A DNA stretch of 64,000 nucleotides, taken from positions 543,316,211 to 543,380,210 of the forward strand of contig NC_057861.1 of NCBI RefSeq assembly GCF_019393635.1, written 5' to 3'. A program made the position numbers and the translations under genes. This DNA comes from Dromiciops gliroides. Lineage: Eukaryota > Chordata > Mammalia > Microbiotheria > Microbiotheriidae. The notes under the pieces were generated by a model, which was not told where the DNA came from, made no database searches, and worked only from the letters and a program-made list of their open reading frames with translations. Of this stretch, positions 9,822 through 20,489 are shown one piece after another (position 1 is the stretch's first letter; every line of letters begins with the position of its first letter).

Positions 9822-10839
9822 GAGAAAGTCATTCCCCAATTATTGATAGATGGTCAAAGGATATGAACAGTTTTTTGATGATGAAATAAAAACTACACAT
9901 GTTTATATGGAAAAATGTGCTAAATCATTATTTATTAGAGAAATGCAAATTAAAACAACTTTGAAATATCATCTTATATCTATCAGATTGGCTAACATGA
10001 TAGATGTCTTTCAATTGGGGAATGGCTAAACAAGTTGTGGTATATGACTACTGATGGATACTAATGTGTTATAAGAAATGATGAGCTGGCTGATTTTAGA
10101 AAAACATGGAAAGACTTGCATGCAATAATGAAAAGTGAAATAAGCAGTACCAGAAGAATGTTGTACAAAATTACAGAAATTTTGTCTTTAGAACTCTCAT
10201 CTTGAGTAACACTCAAACTTACTACAAAGGACTTATGAAAATGCTATCCACCACTAGAAAAAGAACTGATAAACAGAAGTATATACAGTATGTATGTTTG
10301 TGTTTATAACCTTCTCTAGGGTGGGGGAGGGAGGGAGGGAGAAAAAAAAATTTTAAGTTCACAACAGAGAACAAAAGAAAACTTAGAAGCAAGCTCAGAA
10401 AAGTAGGGTAGCTTTGGAAACACTAAGTAATATTTATTACATAGTCAGTTTGGTTTTTTTAAAGTAAACAGTCTGAAATAGAAATGCATGGTTCTATCTT
10501 GAATCCTCTCTTAGGTTGGGCTATGTACATGGAAATGTTCTTTGTTTTGGTCTTTTTGTATTTAAGATCAAAATGAATTAAAAAATTTTGAAAAATGCAT
10601 TGAATTGATAAATAAAGCTAGAAGCTTTTTTTGAAGAATTAAACAGATATGCCATTAGTCAACTTAAAAGAAAAGAAAACCTAATTTCCAACATCAAAAT
10701 GGATAAAGGAAAACATGATAAATGAATATAGGAAATTATTTTCCCAATTATATGCCAGTAAAACTTATGAATATAATAAATATTTGTGAAAATATAAAAA
10801 ACCCAGATTAAATGAATAACTAAGTTCACCCAATCTCAG

Positions 10840-11620
10840 ATGGTTCCCAGATTGATCTTACCAGATCCAGTCATTCTCTACCAAAATCACCAGCTATCAA
10901 GTAGAGGTTTCCAAATGGATGTCCCATATACATCTCTAATCAATGTGTCAAAACCAAACTCATTAACTTTCTTCCTAAATACATCTTTTTTTTCCTAATA
11001 TCCCTATTTCTTTTGAGGGCTCTATTATCCTTCCAGTTATTCAGGTTCCAATCAGTTAACAAGTTTTGTCCATTCTACCTCCAAAACATCTCTCCCTTCT
11101 ATCTCCTTTTCTCTATTCAAATAACAATCATCATAGTTCAAGCTCTCATCACCATTTGCCTGGATTACTGCAAAAAAGCTCCCTACTGCTTCCACTTGCT
11201 TTCTACCCCAATCTATCCTCCACACAATGCCATACTGACATTCCTAAAGCATAGGTCTAACAATGCCACTCCCCTATTCAAGAAACTTTGGTGGCTCTTA
11301 TTTGCTTTTCAGATAAAATAGAAAACTCCTTGGGTGGGCTGGCATTTCAAGTGTTTCATAATCACCTTTCCAAGATATTGCACATTATTCAACCTTCTAT
11401 GTTCCAGCCAAACTGTCATACTTTGATTTCCCCACTGATGACATTCCACCTCTTGCTTCCTTGTGTCTACTCAAGCTGTACCCCACACCTCACCTCAGCC
11501 CCTTAGAATCTCTAATTTCTTTCAAGGCTCAGTTCAAATTCAACCTCATAGAGGAAGCCTATCTTTATTCTCCCTTGCCCAGCTGCTAGTGTGCTCCCCC
11601 TTAAATTAGTTGTGCAATGG
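10840..11620 (+). mobile_element. L2 LINE, ORF C-terminus and 3' region
   Basis: Words of the L2 3' half occur in order: 'ttgcctggattactgc', 'gccatactgacattcct', 'caatgccactcccc', 'ctcagttcaaattcaacctc', 'gaagcctatctttattctccc'. The reading LDYC then LKHRSNNATPLFKKL resembles the L2 protein end. Strongly diverged and broken by stops. Confidence 0.8.
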
Positions 11621-12084
11621 GCTCAATAAAAGTTATCTTTAGAAAGATAAGCCTAAGTATAGATGCCATATAATCACAGTGGCATGTGAAGAGAAACTAA
11701 GGAAGTGGAACATCTCAACCAAAACTGAAGAGGAAAAAATCCAACTAGATTACTAGTTGTTTTGTCAACTCTGAATTTATAGTTACAGTTACAAATTATT
11801 AGCGATCAAAATAGAATGTGAGGGGACTTGCACAAAAAAAAGTATAGGAAATTAAATACTGTATCTTAAAGAAAAAAACATCTAAATGCTACACCTTAAT
11901 TTATTCGTCCTACATTTCAAAAGCAGAATCACAGAACAAAGAGTAGGAAAAGACCTTGGAATCAATCTAGCCAAAGCTACAGCTAAACAAGAATCCCCTC
12001 TGAAACATTCCCTACAAGTTGTTCAGTCTACAAATGAAATTTTCGTTAAAGCTGAACCTAGAATTTTAAAGTCTGACTTTGAAT
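11621..12084. other. Intronic stretch, nothing recognised
   Basis: AT-rich sequence without a recognised gene or repeat. Confidence 0.5.
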
Positions 12085-12225
12085 CCTGTATAGGACACTG
12101 ACTAGTAGTGTGGCCATGGGCAAGTCATTTAACTTCTCTGTACCTCAAATTCCTAATATGAAAAATGCGAATGATACTGGCATTACACCTTTGGGTTGTT
12201 GTGAGAAAAGGACTTTAAATACTTT
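12085..12225 (+). repeat. MIR SINE, core and 3' part
   Basis: Reads 'actagtagtgtggccatggg', 'caagtcatttaacttctctg' and 'gggttgttgtgagaaaaggac', in MIR order. Confidence 0.8.
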
Positions 12226-12509
12226 TAAAAATATAACATAAATGTGAGTTACTTTTTTAAAAAAGTTCATCCTTTAGCTTTAGAGCTTTTCCCTAAAATA
12301 TTTTGTGTTGTTGTTCAGACCTGTCATTTTTTCAGCATATCAAACTATACAGTGAAAAAATTCACTCTACCAAGGAGACCAGCAATTTCTCTACAAATAT
12401 TAAAATCAGATCTTTTAAAGAAACTAAGGGGAAAATGTAAAGGAAGGAGATTCAGCAGCACTGACCTTTTAAACTATATTATAAAGCGAAAGCATTATTG
12501 AAGTATAAA
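12226..12509. other. Intronic stretch, nothing recognised
   Basis: An 85-codon open frame at 12244-12501 has no recognisable domain and is taken to be chance. Confidence 0.5.
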
Positions 12510-13035
12510 AATGGATAATTTCAATTGCTTTAAATTAAAAATCTCTTGTATAAATAAACCCAATGTAGCCAGGATTAGAAGGAAAGCAGAAAACTGGGAA
12601 AAAACTTTTCACAAAAAATCTCTCAGATAGGATATGATTATGATGGAATACTGCTATGAAATGATGAACTGGTTGATTTAGAAAACGTGGAAAGACTTGG
12701 ATCTATGATTCTATAGATTCTATCCACCTCCAGAGAAAGAACTGACAAATAGAAATATGCACAGTATGGTCTTACATATATGTATATATGTATGTCTGTT
12801 TATAGATATGTATATAAATAGATATACATTCACATTTAACTGTAGAGGGAGATAAAATATACAATGTGTAAAATTTATTACATAGGTTTTCATGAAATGG
12901 AAATTTCTCATTTTATATCGAATCCTCTCTTATGCTCTGCTGTGTACATGGAGATTTTCTTTTATTTTTTCTTTTCTCATTTTGTATTTAAGTTTAAAAT
13001 GAATAAAAACATTTTAAAAATAAAAACAAAATCAG
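12510..13035 (+). mobile_element. LINE-1 ORF2/3' UTR fragment (older subfamily)
   Basis: Shares with 9180-9360 and 10200-10615 the words 'aaaatggataatttcaatt', 'agaaagaactgacaaatag' and 'tgtatttaagtttaaaatga'. Both copies belong to one L1 subfamily. Confidence 0.75.
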
Positions 13036-13363
13036 GACTTTCTTTTCTTTCTTTTTCTTTTCAGGACTTTATTTTCAAAGATGGAATATACACTAGTATG
13101 GAAGAAGAAATCCAAGTCCAACATAAAAATGTTAAGTAGGATAGGGTCTTTTTCTTTTAACTGATGTCAATGTATCTCCCATAAGAGAGCTGAGAACATA
13201 GTAGTACATCTCACCAAATGTGTGACTATTAACAATCTCAAACATACATATAGAAACAGTTTCTTCCTTGCAAAAAAGTTCTCATTTTTCAAAATTTCAT
13301 CAAATATAAGAAACAAGTTTAAAAATTGTGGCAAGAAATTAAACACTGAGTTTCAATATTTAC

Positions 13364-13515
13364 CTTTCATGCTGACATATACAACTGCTGAAACAACACA
13401 TATTATAACAGCCAGAAGAATAATGAGTACAATCAGATAGCTGTTCAACAAAGCTCCCCCAACACAATTAAGCTTTCCTTTCTGCTTAAGATACAAAACG
13501 AGAATTCCAATCCAC
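13364..13515 (-). CDS. DAGLB: DAGLB coding exon 2
   Basis: 152 bp. The acceptor is TTTCCTTGCAG just above 13515 and the donor G|GTAAAT is at 13362-13363. It encodes the end of the first membrane helix, the short loop [11 protein letters not shown] and the second helix [19 protein letters not shown]. It leaves one base in the next codon. Confidence 0.95.
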
Positions 13516-16508
13516 CTGCAAGGAAACAACAGGAGATACAAAAAAAAAAAAAAGAATTAGTACAAAACATTTTATTTTGGAAAATGAACCAGTAGATCTG
13601 CTCGGTATTATTAAACAGTACATAAATGAAGCAAATGAGTTTATCAACAACATATTTGGGGGCAGCTGGATGGTGCAGTGGAGAAAGCACTGGCCCTGGA
13701 TTCAGGAGGACCTGAGTTCAAATCCGTCCTAAGACACTTGACACTTACTAGCTGTGTGACCCTGGGCGCATCACTTAACCCTCACTGCCCCGCAAAAATA
13801 AAGTAAAATAAAATTCGCCAGCCCTTATTTAAAAAAAAAAAAAATGGGGGCAGCTAGGTGGTGCAGTGGAGAAAGCACCAGCCCTAAATTCAGGAGGACC
13901 TGAGTTCAAATTTGCCCTCAGACACTTGACCCTTACTAGCTGTGTGACCCTTGGCAAGTCACTTAACCCCTAATGCCCAGCAAAAAAAAGAAAAGAACAA
14001 CGTATTTGTCAGCATTTCATTTAAACCAACCATCGGTAACTTAAGCACTTTTATTAATAACAATTAAATCAGTGGGACACATTATTTTCTCTTTAAAAAT
14101 TAGCTTTACTTTGTCAATTCCCACGTAATTGTCCTTATTCAATAAAATACAGGCAACTGAAAAAAAAAAGCCCCTAACAAAACTAATTTTGCATAGTTAA
14201 GTACTAAGATTTAAACAATGCTTTAGGGTTTGTAAGGTATATTTTACATTATCTTTGCACTAAAACTATGACCATTTTGGGGGTCATTTTCACTTCAAAT
14301 ACTGATTTCTAAAGCTTTAAAATCAACAAGTAACAATGATCTTTACATATATTATCTTACTTGATCTTTACAACAACCCTATAAGACATGTATTGAAAGG
14401 ATAATTTATCCCCATTTCACAGATGAAAAAAGCAAGGCTCTGAAAGTAATCTGTCCAAAGTCACAAGACTGAAGAGGCAAGGCACCAGGATGTGATAAAA
14501 AAAACTGAGGACTTCGGTTCAAAGATCAGCTCTGTTAAATACTTCTTATGTGATCTTGGGCAAAGATGCTTTATATCTATGGGCCTCAATTTCTTCAGCT
14601 ATAAAGTGAAGAGATTGGACCAGATCGTCTTTACTGACCCTACCAGCTCTAACTTTCTAAGAGTCTGCCTTGGACTTAAACCCATCACCTGGGTATGTAG
14701 AACAAATTTCATGAACCAAATGGCTTTCCCATAGCTGTTTAAACATTTGTCCCTCACTGTCAGAAACCAAAATAACAATAATTTGTTCAACGCTTTCAAA
14801 GGAAAAAAAAAAAAAAGCATTCCAAGTGTTTTTTGAATCTCATCAGGTTTCAGGTAAAATATATTACTAGGATGAAAAATAATTCAGCAGTAACTTGGTA
14901 GCCTAAGTATGTCATGAACACATTTTTCAGCATTTTGTCAGTACTTAAGTTTTTATTTACTATTTGTCTAGTAACTAGAGGATTTAACTGGCAAACTAAT
15001 TAATAAAGTGTAGGTTATTTGGATAATAATCTAAAAAAAGGAATAAAAAAAATGTTCCAATGTTATAGATGAATTGTAGTAGCAGGTTACCTAGTAACTG
15101 TAAATATAAGTCATTTGGATATATTTTAAATAAAAGTTACAAGAAATATTCTAGTTTTATAGCTAGAGGATTCTTTCCCTTAGCAGCAAAAATTCAGATA
15201 CCTCTGAAGACATCCTCATAAACGAATTTAAGCTTCAGAAGTTTTAAAAAGTAATAAAATACTGCATTATCAGATCTAGAAACTACATAGCAACAGGAAC
15301 ACTGGTTTTGCTTAACTCTGAAACCAATATGGCTGGAAAACATTGGAAAGAATACTAGTTTACAGTAGCAGTTCTGCTAAGCTGAACCACCTTGGGCAAG
15401 TCACTAACACTCTCTGAGCCTCAATTTCCTCATCCATAAAAGGGGGATTGTTCTCTAAAATCCCTTCCAACTCTAGAATTCTAATATTTTTTGCAGTAGT
15501 CTCTAGCTGAGGAAAAATTGTAATTTCCAAGGCAGTGTGAAAAAGGTCTCACCTCCTAGATCTAGAGCTTTCTTTTATTCTGCTCCCCAGTGCCTTCAAC
15601 ATACTGTATTATTACTGAGGAGCAATCAAGCTATCTACCACAAAACTAAAATAAGCTATTGCCCTGGGGAACTGAGAAAGCAGGACTAGGGGATAAAAAT
15701 GTTGGATTTGGGCTGAGGCTGACCTAGGTTTCAATCCCACTTCTACCATCTACTAGCTTTGTAGTAAGTGATATGGTACAGCAGGAATGGTGCAAGATTT
15801 GCTATCAAAGGCCTTTCCCCAAAAATCCTGTCAGGCAAGTCACTTAACATCTGGGTTGCAGCAAATGAGAGGGTTGGACAAAATAAAAGTCTAAAGTGCC
15901 TTCTAGCTCTAAATCTATGATTCAGAGCCAAGTTTCTCATCTGTAAAATGAGGATAATAATACCAGAAGCACCGTCAAAGAATAAACACAATAATCATAG
16001 GTCACATAAGATACAAAAAGAGGCAGAAGACAGTCCCTCAAGGAGCGTACACTTTGAATATCTTGTAGATACACATTTTGTGCATGTTATCTTCTGACTT
16101 CCTTCAAGACAGCTCAAATACCACCTTTTGCAGACCTTTCCCAGTGTACCTACCTCCTTACCCTATCACCTTCCTTATATACACTGTATATCTAGTATAG
16201 TTTCTAAGTACATGCTCGCGTTGTCTCCTGGCTTTCTTCAAGACTTAAATTAAATTCCACTTTCTGCAAGAAGCATTTCCCAGGGGTCTCCTCTCCCTCT
16301 CTTGCACTTGCCATTCTTCTGAGAACTTTTATACTCTATATCTTCTATGTGCATGTTTGTGCGCTGGTTGCCTTCTGAACTTCCTGACTCAACTCAAATC
16401 CTACCTTCTGCAAGAGGACTTTCCCCATATTCCCCAATGCTAGTGGTATCCAAATGAACAAGTCGACTAGTATTTATTAAGTTCCTACTACATATAGTAG
16501 GTGCTTAA

Positions 16509-16595
<87 letters not shown>

Positions 16596-18779
16596 GTACT
16601 GTACTAAACCCTATGTTTATAAAGAAAGGCAAAACCAGCCCCATGACTTTTATAAACTCATAATTAGAGATTAAGGGACCAGTTTTTATCTGGTATGTAC
16701 ATGTTCACGTTCAACCCACTCTTTATGACCCCATTTGGGGTTTTCTTAGCAAAGATACTAGAGTTGTATTCCATTTCCTTCTCCAGCTCTTTTTACTGAT
16801 GAGGAAACTGAAGCAACCAGGCTGTGATTTCCCCAGGTCGAATTTGAACTCAGGTCTTCCTGACTATCCAATGTGCCACGTAGCTGCCCCATATGTAAAC
16901 AGCTTCTCCATCATTAGAATTCGAGTTCTTGGGGCAGCTAGGTGGCGCTGTGGATAGAACACCGGCCCTGGATTCAGGAGGACCTGAGTTCAAATCCGAC
17001 CTCAGACACTTTTACACACTTACTAGCTGTGTGACCCTGGGCAAGTCACGTAACCCCAACTGCCCCCCCCCACACACAAAAGAATTCGAGTTCTTGGAGA
17101 GTAGGGACTATTCTAAAAATTTCTTTTGTATCCCCATTGCTTATCACTGTGCCTAGCACGTGGTAAGTACTTAAGAAATGGTTGTTGATTGATTGATTGA
17201 TTATGAGGAGGTAATCTCAGAAGGAAGGTGGTAGCAGCTGGGGGGGGGGGGGAGAGCGGAGATTGAAGGGTTCTTGCAGAAAGTGGGAAAGGTTTCTTGA
17301 AGAAAGTAGAATTTAAGCTAAGTCCTGAAGAAGTCAGGAGACAACACTAAGACAACCATGTACATACAAAACACACAAGATATATGTATATAGTGTGTTT
17401 ACAAGGTGATGGGGGAGAGGGGTGCACACTGGGAAAGGATGCTTCTATTAGAAAATGGGATTTGAGCTGTGTTGAAGGAAACCAGAAGACAACTGTGCTG
17501 TGAGTTCCTTGAAGTGAGAGACTGTCTTTTGCCTTTTTGTCATCCCCAAGCACTTAGCACAATGCCTACCACATAGCAGTCGTTTAATAAACGTTTACTG
17601 ATTAATTATTGATTGATTAAAGGGAGGTCATTTCAGAAGGAAAGAACAAGCAGTTCGTGGGAGAGGAGTGAAGGGAGCCCAAGCAAGGCTTCTTACAGAA
17701 AGTGGAACTTAAGCTAAGTCTAGAATAATGTCAGAAGGTAGGGAGAGGGCAGCTAGGTGGCGCCGTGGCTGGAGCACTGGCCCTGGAGTCAAGAGGACCT
17801 GAGTTCAAATTCTGCCTCAGGCACTTGACATTTACTAGCTGTGTGACCCTGGGCAAGTCACTTAACCCTCATTGCCCTGCAAAAAAAAAAGGTAGGGAGA
17901 GGGTTCCCAGGCATGGGGCACAACCACAGAAAAGGCAATCAGAGTCGGGAGAAGGCTCATAGATTTAAGAGATGGAAGGAACCTGGTCGATCACCTTGCT
18001 CGCTTCCTCCCTTTTACGGATAAGGAAACAAGTCCAGAGAAGTTAATCGACTACCTCGAGGTCACCTAGGGCAATAAAATGACAGGAGTCGGATTCGAAC
18101 CCGGGTTTCCTCCCTATTCCCACCCCAGACTCCAAATCCAGGGTTCGCTGTCCTTACAACTCTTAAAAAGCAAAGATTGGCTGCTGCTCTCCAAGTGCAA
18201 ACAAGAACTCATCAATCACAATCACAATCCTCAGGCTCCCCACGAGTTCCCGGCCTGAGCCTCAGGCCTTGCGGGGAGTTGGGGGGGGGGGAGGGCCTAG
18301 AGGGAGAGAAGAGGGGAGTAGGGAATTCCACACACACTTCTGCCCCAGTGAGGCTAATAGGAGGGAGGAGAGAGGTGGTCTAAGTAAAAGGGAGGAGAGG
18401 AGGGGTGGTTTAAGGAGGATAGAAAAGGAAGAAAAGGGAAAGGAGGAAGGAATCCCCCCACACACACACCCCTTTCCATCTGCCCTGGGGAGGTGGTTTA
18501 CGCAGTGCCAGGGGAGCGGGAAGCAAAAAAGGAGGAGGGGGAGTGAGAGGTGCTTAGTAGTGGGCGGGGAGGGGGAGGGGGAAGAGGGGTGGTTTAAGGA
18601 AGTAAGGGGAGGAGGAGGTGATTCTCTCCTCCCTTCTGCCTTGGGAAGAAGGTCCCCCTCGCAGTCCCGGACCGCGGCACTCACCAGGTCACTCGAAAAA
18701 AAAGCTCGAAGGCGCCCGGGAAGACCAGGTCGTCGCTGGCTATGGCCCAGCGCCGGCCGAACAGCACCATGCCCGGCAT
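13364..18779 (-). CDS. DAGLB: Diacylglycerol lipase beta, N-terminal part (exons 1-2)
   Basis: DAGLB is the sn-1-specific diacylglycerol lipase that makes the endocannabinoid 2-arachidonoylglycerol, chiefly in macrophages and microglia; it is a membrane protein with four N-terminal transmembrane helices and a cytosolic serine-hydrolase domain. Exon 1 (18685-18779) and exon 2 (13364-13515) join in phase to give 82 residues plus one base. They start [20 protein letters not shown] and continue through [10 protein letters not shown] to VSMK, closely matching the human protein as I remember it. Hydrophobic spans at residues about 18-41 and 53-80 fit the first two helices. The catalytic GHSLGG serine and the rest lie outside the window. 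Intron 1 is 5.2 kb; intron 2 exceeds 13.3 kb. The close paralogue DAGLA is less likely. Confidence 0.95.
13658..13812 (+). mobile_element. Marsupial SINE, first of an adjacent pair
   Basis: Head GGGGGCAGCTGGATGGTGCAG, tail GCAAAAATAAAGTAAAATAAAA. The left flank ACAACATATTTG matches the right flank of the following SINE, not its own. Confidence 0.92.
13846..13997 (+). mobile_element. Marsupial SINE, second of an adjacent pair
   Basis: Head GGGGGCAGCTAGGTGGTGCAG right after a 14-base A run. It is followed by ACAACGTATTTG. Confidence 0.92.
14330..14475 (-). repeat. MIR SINE, antisense
   Basis: Reads 'acaacaaccctataagacat', 'ccccatttcacagatgaaa' and 'ccaaagtcacaag', the complement of the MIR core and 3' end. 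Confidence 0.8.
14480..14655 (+). repeat. MIR-family SINE
   Basis: Reads 'tatgtgatcttgggcaaag', 'gggcctcaatttcttcagct' and 'tggaccagatcgtctttac', an old MIR-type copy. Confidence 0.75.
14656..15329. other. DAGLB intron 1, nothing recognised
   Basis: Low-complexity A runs but no gene or recognised repeat. Confidence 0.5.
15330..15485 (+). repeat. MIR-family SINE
   Basis: Reads 'ccttgggcaagtcactaaca', 'gcctcaatttcctcatccat' and 'tcccttccaactctagaatt'. Confidence 0.8.
15690..15985 (+). repeat. MIR inserted into another MIR
   Basis: An outer MIR begins near 15690 and stops at 'ctactagctttgtag'. An inner MIR-type copy runs from about 15766 to 15924 ('gtcaggcaagtcacttaaca', 'ttctagctctaaatctatga'). 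The outer copy then resumes with 'tttctcatctgtaaaatgag'. Confidence 0.65.
16090..16440 (+). repeat. Degenerate tandem repeat, about 140-bp unit, about 2.5 copies
   Basis: Three successive blocks share 'cttctgacttccttcaagac', 'ctcaaataccaccttttgca' and 'tgtgcatgtt'-type words, starting near 16090, 16225 and 16368. The content resembles an L2/CR1 3' end. Confidence 0.65.
16510..16593. repeat. (CT)n(CA)n microsatellite
   Basis: A TC-rich block to about 16540 followed by about 26 AC units. Confidence 0.97.
16690..16892 (-). mobile_element. Longer marsupial SINE with an extended 3' end
   Basis: The minus strand has a SINE head (GGGGCAGCTACGTGGCAC) and then a 3' part 'aaggaaatggaatacaact' and 'aaaccccaaatggggtcata', as in the copy at 19612. 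Confidence 0.75.
16931..17080 (+). mobile_element. Marsupial SINE with perfect target duplication
   Basis: AGAATTCGAGTTCTT occurs at 16916-16930 and again at 17081-17095, a perfect 15-bp duplication. The tail is C- and CA-rich rather than pure A. Confidence 0.95.
17095..17745 (+). repeat. Degenerate tandem array with L2-like tails
   Basis: L2-type endings ('gtgcctagcacgtggtaag', TTGATTGATTGATT at about 17186; 'caatgcctaccacatagcag' at about 17555) alternate with a unit containing 'cagaaagtgg' and 'aagctaagtc'. The unit appears near 17275-17340, 17430-17490 and 17690-17740. Confidence 0.6.
17747..17890 (+). mobile_element. Marsupial SINE with perfect target duplication
   Basis: GGTAGGGAGAGGG lies immediately before the body and again at 17891-17903. 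Confidence 0.95.
17960..18130 (-). repeat. MIR-type SINE, antisense
   Basis: Reads 'ttacggataaggaaacaag' and 'ggattcgaacccgggtttc', the complement of the MIR 3' part and B box. Confidence 0.75.
18270..18620. repeat. Purine-rich (GGA/GAG) tract in DAGLB intron 1
   Basis: A long run of GGGAGGAGAGGAGG-like sequence on the plus strand just inside intron 1. Long open frames on both strands here are by-products of composition. Confidence 0.8.
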
Positions 18780-19030
18780 CGTGGGAGCGTATCGTGGGCC
18801 GCCCCAACTCCCCGCCCCACCGCCGCCCGCTGTGGCCCGGCCCTCTTCGCCGTCCCGTTTCCCCGCGCTTCATGCGCGCGACGACGCGCACACGCCCACA
18901 AGCCCGGAAGCGTCCTCCGCCCGGCTTCCGGATCCACCAGCTCTCGGAGTCCCTCGGGATAGAAATCCGGGACTTCTCTGACCCCCGCTGCGCATGCTCC
19001 CTGCCTCACCTACTCTCTCGCCTCGCCTCC
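18640..19030 (-). promoter_or_regulatory. DAGLB: DAGLB CpG-island promoter
   Basis: CpG-dense sequence spans the first exon and about 250 bp upstream. No TATA box stands out. Two ETS/GABP-type sites face each other: CCGGAAGC at 18904-18911 on the plus strand and ATCCGGAAGC read on the minus strand at 18924-18933. An NRF1-like TGCGCATGC lies near 18990. This fits a housekeeping, dispersed-start promoter; the start site itself is not visible. Confidence 0.75.
18685..18779 (-). CDS. DAGLB: DAGLB coding exon 1
   Basis: 95 bp from the ATG (18777-18779) to the donor TG|GTGAGTG at 18683-18684. The start has A at -3 (CACGATGCC). A second in-frame ATG is four codons on, but the first matches the human start. 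Encodes [20 protein letters not shown] and the start of the first membrane helix. Confidence 0.95.
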
Positions 19031-19157
19031 TTCCCCAGCTCATTTGCGGCTCAGGAGCACGGTGTTCTCCCGGTGCATTTCTCTACTCCAGCCTGGGGGA
19101 GGACAGAGGTCTCCCGTGTGTTTTACTATTATTAGTCAGAGCCTGGAATCTTTTTAA

Positions 19158-19316
19158 TTTTTAATTTTTTTGTTTTGTTTTGGGGTGGGGCACTGAGGGT
19201 TAAGTGACGCCCAGGGTCACACAGCTAGTGCGTGTCAAGTGTCTGAGGTCGGATTTGAACTCAGGTCCTCCTGCATTCAGGGCCGGTGCTTTATCCACTG
19301 TGCCACCTAGCTGCCC
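19158..19316 (-). mobile_element. Marsupial SINE with perfect target duplication
   Basis: CCTGGAATCTTTTTAA at 19142-19157 and again at 19317-19332. It landed within 400 bp of the DAGLB start codon. Confidence 0.95.
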
Positions 19317-19424
19317 CCTGGAATCTTTTTAAATTTTTTTTTTGGCAAAAGGTTTTTGAAACAGAAACGGAAATGTAAAATACCAAAAATATCTTCAACA
19401 GCTATTCCTCAAATTGGGAGCGAG

Positions 19425-19560
19425 GACCGGTCACATTGTTTATTTTGTGTATTTGTATTTTGTCTCTGTAGCCCAGGGGCTTGGCACAGGCCCTGGCACA
19501 GAGTAGGCACCAAACAAATGCTTATTGACTGACCGCCCAACGTGGTCTGGGAAGGAAGCT
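19425..19560 (+). repeat. L2 3' end
   Basis: Reads 'ggccctggcacagagtagg' and 'accaaacaaatgcttattga'. Confidence 0.75.
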
Positions 19561-19611
19561 TCCATGCTGTAATCGGTCAGTGAAGCATTTATTAAGCAAT
19601 TTTTATGTGCC

Positions 19612-19865
19612 AGGGGGAGGCAGCTAAGGGGCTCAGTGGATGTGCTGGGTCTAGAGTCGGGAAGACCAAGGTTCAAATTCGGCCTCAGACGATTTATTAA
19701 TTTGTGATCGTGGGCCAGTCACTTGACCTCCGTTTACCCTAAGCCACTGGGGAAGGAAATGGCAAAGCATTCCAGTATCTTGGCCAAGAAAATCCCATTG
19801 GGAAGCATTGGAGTGCTATAACCTACAAGGAATCGGGATGCGACTGAACAGCAGCAACAACGATG
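19612..19865 (+). mobile_element. Longer marsupial SINE with an extended 3' end
   Basis: The SINE head (GGCAGCTAAGGGGCTCAGTGG) is followed by a 3' half 'ggaaggaaatggcaaagcat', 'ggccaagaaaatccc' and 'gcgactgaacagcagcaac'. Longer than the common 150-bp SINE. Confidence 0.78.
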
Positions 19866-20109
19866 TGCTAGGGAAATAGAGAAAGGCTTAAACAGGGTAC
19901 AAAATACGAGCTTCAGTATCTTAAAACTGCATGGAGACTTGTGCAATGTAAATGGAAGATTGTCTCAGAGGGAAGGCACTAACCGTGGGGGAAGTGAGTC
20001 ATCTTCAACTTGGGGAAAACAAGGCAAAGTTTCTGCAGTTTAAAGTATACATACTACGTGGGGCTCTGGCTGCCAATCTTGAGTTATGATCTACTCAGTG
20101 GCCTCCCCT

Positions 20110-20275
20110 CCCAAGGCAAAGCAATTTTGAAGTTCCACCTCAAACCTATCAGATTGCAAAGGTGACAAAAGAGGAAAATTACGAATGTTAGAGGGGCTGT
20201 GGGGAAATGGTGTATTGTTAGTAACTCTGAATTGGTCCAGCCATTTTGAAAAACAATTTGAGACTCTCTACTTTC
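20110..20275 (+). mobile_element. LINE-1 ORF2 fragment
   Basis: Reads 'caaacctatcagattgcaaa' and 'attggtccagccattttga', a degraded piece before the C-terminal ORF2 segment. Confidence 0.75.
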
Positions 20276-20489
20276 CATCATCAACTCAGCTTGATTTGAC
20301 TCCACAGAACATCAAATCCCACCCAGGGTTTGCTAATCATCTGAAATCTCTCCCGTCAGATTAAAGGGGTGAAGTTAACTCCTCCCATAGCATTCCTTTA
20401 TAAAGGGTTCAGTTCTGAATTTTCTAGGTAATTCTCCATTAAACGTCATACCCCCTATCTCTTCCCCCCCCCCCATTCCTCTCCCTTAC

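Larger units (their letters stand above)
8850..10620 (+). mobile_element. LINE-1 ORF2 3' half and 3' UTR with nested SINEs
   Basis: Bases 9040-9420 are degraded ORF2 ('ggtcaaaatggatacacga', 'caggagaacaatttatgaa'). It resumes at about 9822 ('tagagaaatgcaaattaaaac') and goes through the [13 protein letters not shown] segment at 10000-10050. The 3' UTR ends near 10615 with 'tgtatttaagatcaaaatga', the ending also seen at 12990. SINEs interrupt it at 9421 and 9587. Confidence 0.8.

Noticed and set aside
1..13363. DAGLB exon 3
   Set aside because: I looked on the minus strand for a continuation matching the third and fourth membrane helices and found none; it is presumed to lie left of the window.
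18060..18110. tRNA-like B box GGATTCGAACCC
   Set aside because: Belongs to an antisense MIR-type SINE; no cloverleaf or anticodon arm.
18262..19135. Long open frames on both strands around 18262-19135
   Set aside because: They come from GC- and purine-rich composition of the CpG island and intron start; the real coding there is DAGLB exon 1 in a different frame.
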